NCBI GenBank assembly: GCA_902801885.1
Contig: CADCJX010000010.1
Span: 10,674 to 74,673, forward strand
DNA length: 64,000 nucleotides
Origin: an uncultured Bacteroidia bacterium
Lineage (GTDB): Bacteria; Bacteroidota; Bacteroidia; Bacteroidales; UBA932
Direction: 5' to 3'
In this document: positions 61,745 to 64,000 of the stretch, piece after piece
How the letters are laid out: every line of letters begins with the position of its first letter
Numbering within the stretch: position 1 is the first letter of the stretch
Notes under the pieces: generated by a model
Databases searched by the model: none
What the model saw: the letters and a program-made list of their open reading frames with translations, nothing else
Told to the model about the DNA's origin: nothing
Program-made: the position numbers and the translations under genes

Positions 61745-61844
61745 TGAAAAAATCTTGATCAAAAATCCAAGTTCTAATGTCAGAATCTTCAGCTTGGGAC
61801 AATTTAAAAATGGGGAAATTTGTAGAAGACCAATTGACCACATT

Positions 61845-63260
61845 ATGTATTTTCTTGCTTTTGACCTGGGAGCCACCAGCGGAAGGGCCATTCTCGGAAA
61901 GATCGAGGGCGGCATTCTTGGCTCCGAAGAGATCTACCGTTTCCCTAACTCGGTGAAGGAAGACGGCGGAAAGTATTATTGGGATATATATTCCCTGTTC
62001 GACCATTTCAAGTCTGCCTTGAAGGTAGTCGCCTCCAAGGGAGTCAAGATCGAGTCGATAGGAATCGACACATGGGGAGTGGATTTCGGTTGCATCGGAG
62101 CTGACGGAGAGATCCTCGGCCTGCCGCGTGCCTATCGTGATCCCTACACCGAAGGCATCCCTGAAGAGGTGTTCAAGATCATACCCAAGAAGGAACTTTA
62201 CGGCGTCACCGGTACCCAGATCATGAATTTCAACACGATCTTCCAGATCTATGCCCAGCACAAGGATCCTGAATCTCCGATTCACAAGGCTGCCGAGATC
62301 CTGTTCATGCCTGACCTCATGGCCTACATGCTGACGGGCGAAAGGGTATGTGAATATACTGACGCATCTACTTCCGGTCTTATCGACCCGAGGACGAGGG
62401 ATTTCGACAGGAGCCTGCTTGCACGCCTGGGAATCGATCCGAAGATACTGAAACCCATCGTCCAGCCAGGAACGAAGGTAGGTATGCTCAAGGAGGAGAT
62501 CTGCGAGGAGACCGGCATAGAACCGGTTCCGGTAATCGCGGTAGCCGGCCATGACACTGCTTCCGCAATCGCGGCCGTACCTGCTCAGGACGAGCACTTC
62601 GCCTATCTCAGCAGTGGAACATGGAGCCTGATGGGTATCGAGTCCCCCGTACCTGTCATCAACGACAAGTCCTATGAATATAATGTCACGAATGAGGGTG
62701 GTATCGAGGGTACTACCAGGTTCCTCAAGAACATCACCGGTATGTGGCTCCTCGAGCAGAGCCGCAAGACTTGGGCAGCTGAAGGAAGGGAGTACAATTA
62801 TGCCCAGATAGAGCAGATGGGACGGGATGAGATAGATTTCCCGTCCACCATCGATCCTGATGATCCTCGTTTCGCTGCTCCGAAGGACATGGATGCCGAG
62901 ATCAAGGCCGCCCTTGCAGAGTCAGGTCAGAAGGTGCCGGAGAATGATGCCCAGATGATAAGCTGTATCTATCACAGCCTCACTAAAAAATACAAGGAGG
63001 TTATAAGCATGCTGCAGGGATTTGCTTCCTTTACCATTGACAAACTCCACGTGATCGGCGGAGGTTCAGCCAACAAACTGGTCAGCCAGCTTACAGCCGA
63101 CACTCTCGGAATCCCCGTGATTGCCGGCCCGGTGGAAGGTACAGCGATAGGCAACATAATGATCCAGGCAAAGGTAGCTGGCCTGGTCAAGGATCGCTGG
63201 GAGATGCGCCGTATCATCGGAAACTCCATTGAGACAAAGACTTATTATCCAAACAATTAA
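61845..63260 (+). CDS. rhaB: L-rhamnulokinase
   Basis: A 471-residue FGGY-family sugar kinase phosphorylating L-rhamnulose to rhamnulose-1-phosphate. Signatures are FLAFDLGATSGRAILGKIEG at the N-terminus (ATP phosphate-binding), IGIDTWGVDFGCIG with the catalytic Asp, YTDASTSGLIDPRTRDFDR, VAGHDTASAIAAVP, YLSSGTWSLMGIESP and the adenosine motif HVIGGGSANKLVSQLTADTL. Start at 61845 matches the family; a longer in-frame start at 61755 would add about 30 non-homologous residues. It is followed after 11 bases by rhaA. Confidence 0.95.
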   Translation: MYFLAFDLGATSGRAILGKIEGGILGSEEIYRFPNSVKEDGGKYYWDIYSLFDHFKSALKVVASKGVKIESIGIDTWGVDFGCIGADGEILGLPRAYRDPYTEGIPEEVFKIIPKKELYGVTGTQIMNFNTIFQIYAQHKDPESPIHKAAEILFMPDLMAYMLTGERVCEYTDASTSGLIDPRTRDFDRSLLARLGIDPKILKPIVQPGTKVGMLKEEICEETGIEPVPVIAVAGHDTASAIAAVPAQDEHFAYLSSGTWSLMGIESPVPVINDKSYEYNVTNEGGIEGTTRFLKNITGMWLLEQSRKTWAAEGREYNYAQIEQMGRDEIDFPSTIDPDDPRFAAPKDMDAEIKAALAESGQKVPENDAQMISCIYHSLTKKYKEVISMLQGFASFTIDKLHVIGGGSANKLVSQLTADTLGIPVIAGPVEGTAIGNIMIQAKVAGLVKDRWEMRRIIGNSIETKTYYPNN

Positions 63261-63271
63261 TATCCAAGAAT

Positions 63272-64000
63272 ATGAACGAGCAAAAAATCATCCAGGCCTA
63301 CGAGATGGCCAAGGAGCGCTACGCTGCCATTGGTGTCGATACCGACAAGGCTATCGAGCAGCTTGAGAAGCAGCAGATTTCCCTCCATTGCTGGCAGACT
63401 GACGACGTGATGGGATTCGAGAGCAACGCCGGTCTTTCAGGAGGAATCCAGACCACCGGCAACTATCCGGGACGTGCGCGCAACATCGACGAGGTCCGTG
63501 CCGACCTGGAGTTCGTTAAGACTCTTCTAGCCGGCAACCACCGCATCAACCTCCATGAGATCTATGGAGATTTCGGAGGAAAGTTCGTCGATCGTGACGA
63601 GGTCGGTGTCGAGCATTTCCAGAGCTGGATCGAGTGGGCCAAGGCCAACAATTTTAAGCTTGACTTCAATTCCACCTCTTTCGGCCATCCTAAGAGCGGG
63701 GACCTCTCCCTTGCCAATCCCGATCCTGCTATCCGCGAGTTCTGGATCGAGCACACAAAGCGCTGCCGCCGCATCGCCGACGCGATGGGTAAGGCCCAGG
63801 GTGATCCCTGTATCATGAACATCTGGGTCCATGACGGCCAGAAGGACTACACTGTCAACCGCAAGAAGTACCGTGAGATACTGGCAGACTCCCTCGACGA
63901 AATCCTGAAAGAGGACCTGCCCGGCATGAAGAGCTGCGTTGAAGCCAAACTGTTCGGTATCGGTCTTGAAAGCTACACGGTCGGTTCCATGGACTTCTTC
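63272..64000 (+). CDS. rhaA: L-rhamnose isomerase, N-terminal part (partial)
   Basis: The first 243 residues of L-rhamnose isomerase, cut by the window edge (the family is about 415-420 residues). It converts L-rhamnose to L-rhamnulose, the substrate of RhaB. Signatures are ISLHCWQTDDVMGFE, NYPGRARNIDEVRADLE, HRINLHEIYGDFGG, FNSTSFGHPKSGDLSLA, IMNIWVHDGQKDYTVNR and VEAKLFGIGLESYTVGS, including metal ligands. It starts 11 bases after rhaB. The AraC-type regulator is divergent. Confidence 0.97.
   Translation, partial: MNEQKIIQAYEMAKERYAAIGVDTDKAIEQLEKQQISLHCWQTDDVMGFESNAGLSGGIQTTGNYPGRARNIDEVRADLEFVKTLLAGNHRINLHEIYGDFGGKFVDRDEVGVEHFQSWIEWAKANNFKLDFNSTSFGHPKSGDLSLANPDPAIREFWIEHTKRCRRIADAMGKAQGDPCIMNIWVHDGQKDYTVNRKKYREILADSLDEILKEDLPGMKSCVEAKLFGIGLESYTVGSMDFF

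Overview
The window comes from a bacterium of the Bacteroidota, most likely an uncultured gut- or rumen-type member of the Bacteroidales. The evidence is a SusC/SusD pair with lipoprotein partners, many promoters of the Bacteroidota type (TTTG or TTG, about 19-20 bases, then TAnnTTTG), a type B ribosomal protein L31, a six-gene Na+-NQR operon, a Chlamydia/Bacteroidota-type V-ATPase operon, and lipoproteins from families typical of this phylum. Base composition looks even throughout, and I see no insertion sequence, phage, integrase or CRISPR array.

Layout. 1-5268 (minus): nqrA-B-C-D-E-F, with nqrF cut by the window edge. 5354-7810 (plus): a PcrA/UvrD helicase. 7803-9273: a histidine biosynthesis locus that has been reduced. 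An intact His-rich leader peptide and attenuator are followed by the front of hisG, the back of hisH, and a shortened hisIE; everything else of a standard hisGDCBHAFIE operon is missing, apparently through three separate internal deletions. 9530-15009: surface and cell-wall proteins (a DUF4493/DUF6359-like lipoprotein, an OmpA-type porin, a modular collagen-like lipoprotein and a DUF1460 amidase). 15012-24536: mixed metabolic and housekeeping genes, including an ExuT-type transporter, DPP-IV peptidase, CE2-type esterase, porin, rhaT, tRNA-Glu, rpmE2 and namZ. 24538-25992: phosphohexose mutase glmM.

26002-33170 (minus): V-ATPase operon E-C-A-B-D-I-K. 33263-37371 (minus): Na+-pumping acyl-CoA decarboxylase operon (mmdA, a lamin-tail/OadG fusion, biotin carrier, mmdB). 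37434-40109: PagL-like deacylase, YebC and a TPR protein. 40214-42709 (plus): recF, DUF721/DciA-like and pdxB. 42730-52118 (minus): a polysaccharide-utilization-like locus without glycoside hydrolases, made of a metallophosphoesterase lipoprotein, SusC, SusD and a BACON lipoprotein. 52192-54927: an ABC exporter with a GntR regulator and a DUF2807 lipoprotein. 55002-60811: AraC-type regulator, lysA, ffh, a GSCFA protein and a 5'-nucleotidase family lipoprotein. 60812-64000: rhamnose regulator, rhaB and the front of rhaA.

How the genes fit together. Three Na+-linked machines lie within 37 kb: the NADH-driven pump NQR, a decarboxylation-driven pump, and a V-ATPase whose K subunit keeps the residues that bind Na+ in Enterococcus NtpK. 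This suggests an anaerobe using a sodium circuit. Rhamnose use is split between rhaT at 21.8 kb and the regulator, kinase and isomerase at 61-64 kb. The most unusual signal is the histidine locus: the regulatory leader is complete while the genes it controls have been hollowed out without frameshifts in the surviving pieces. This implies recent histidine auxotrophy, or an assembly error that must be excluded. No software was run; all family assignments come from reading motifs.
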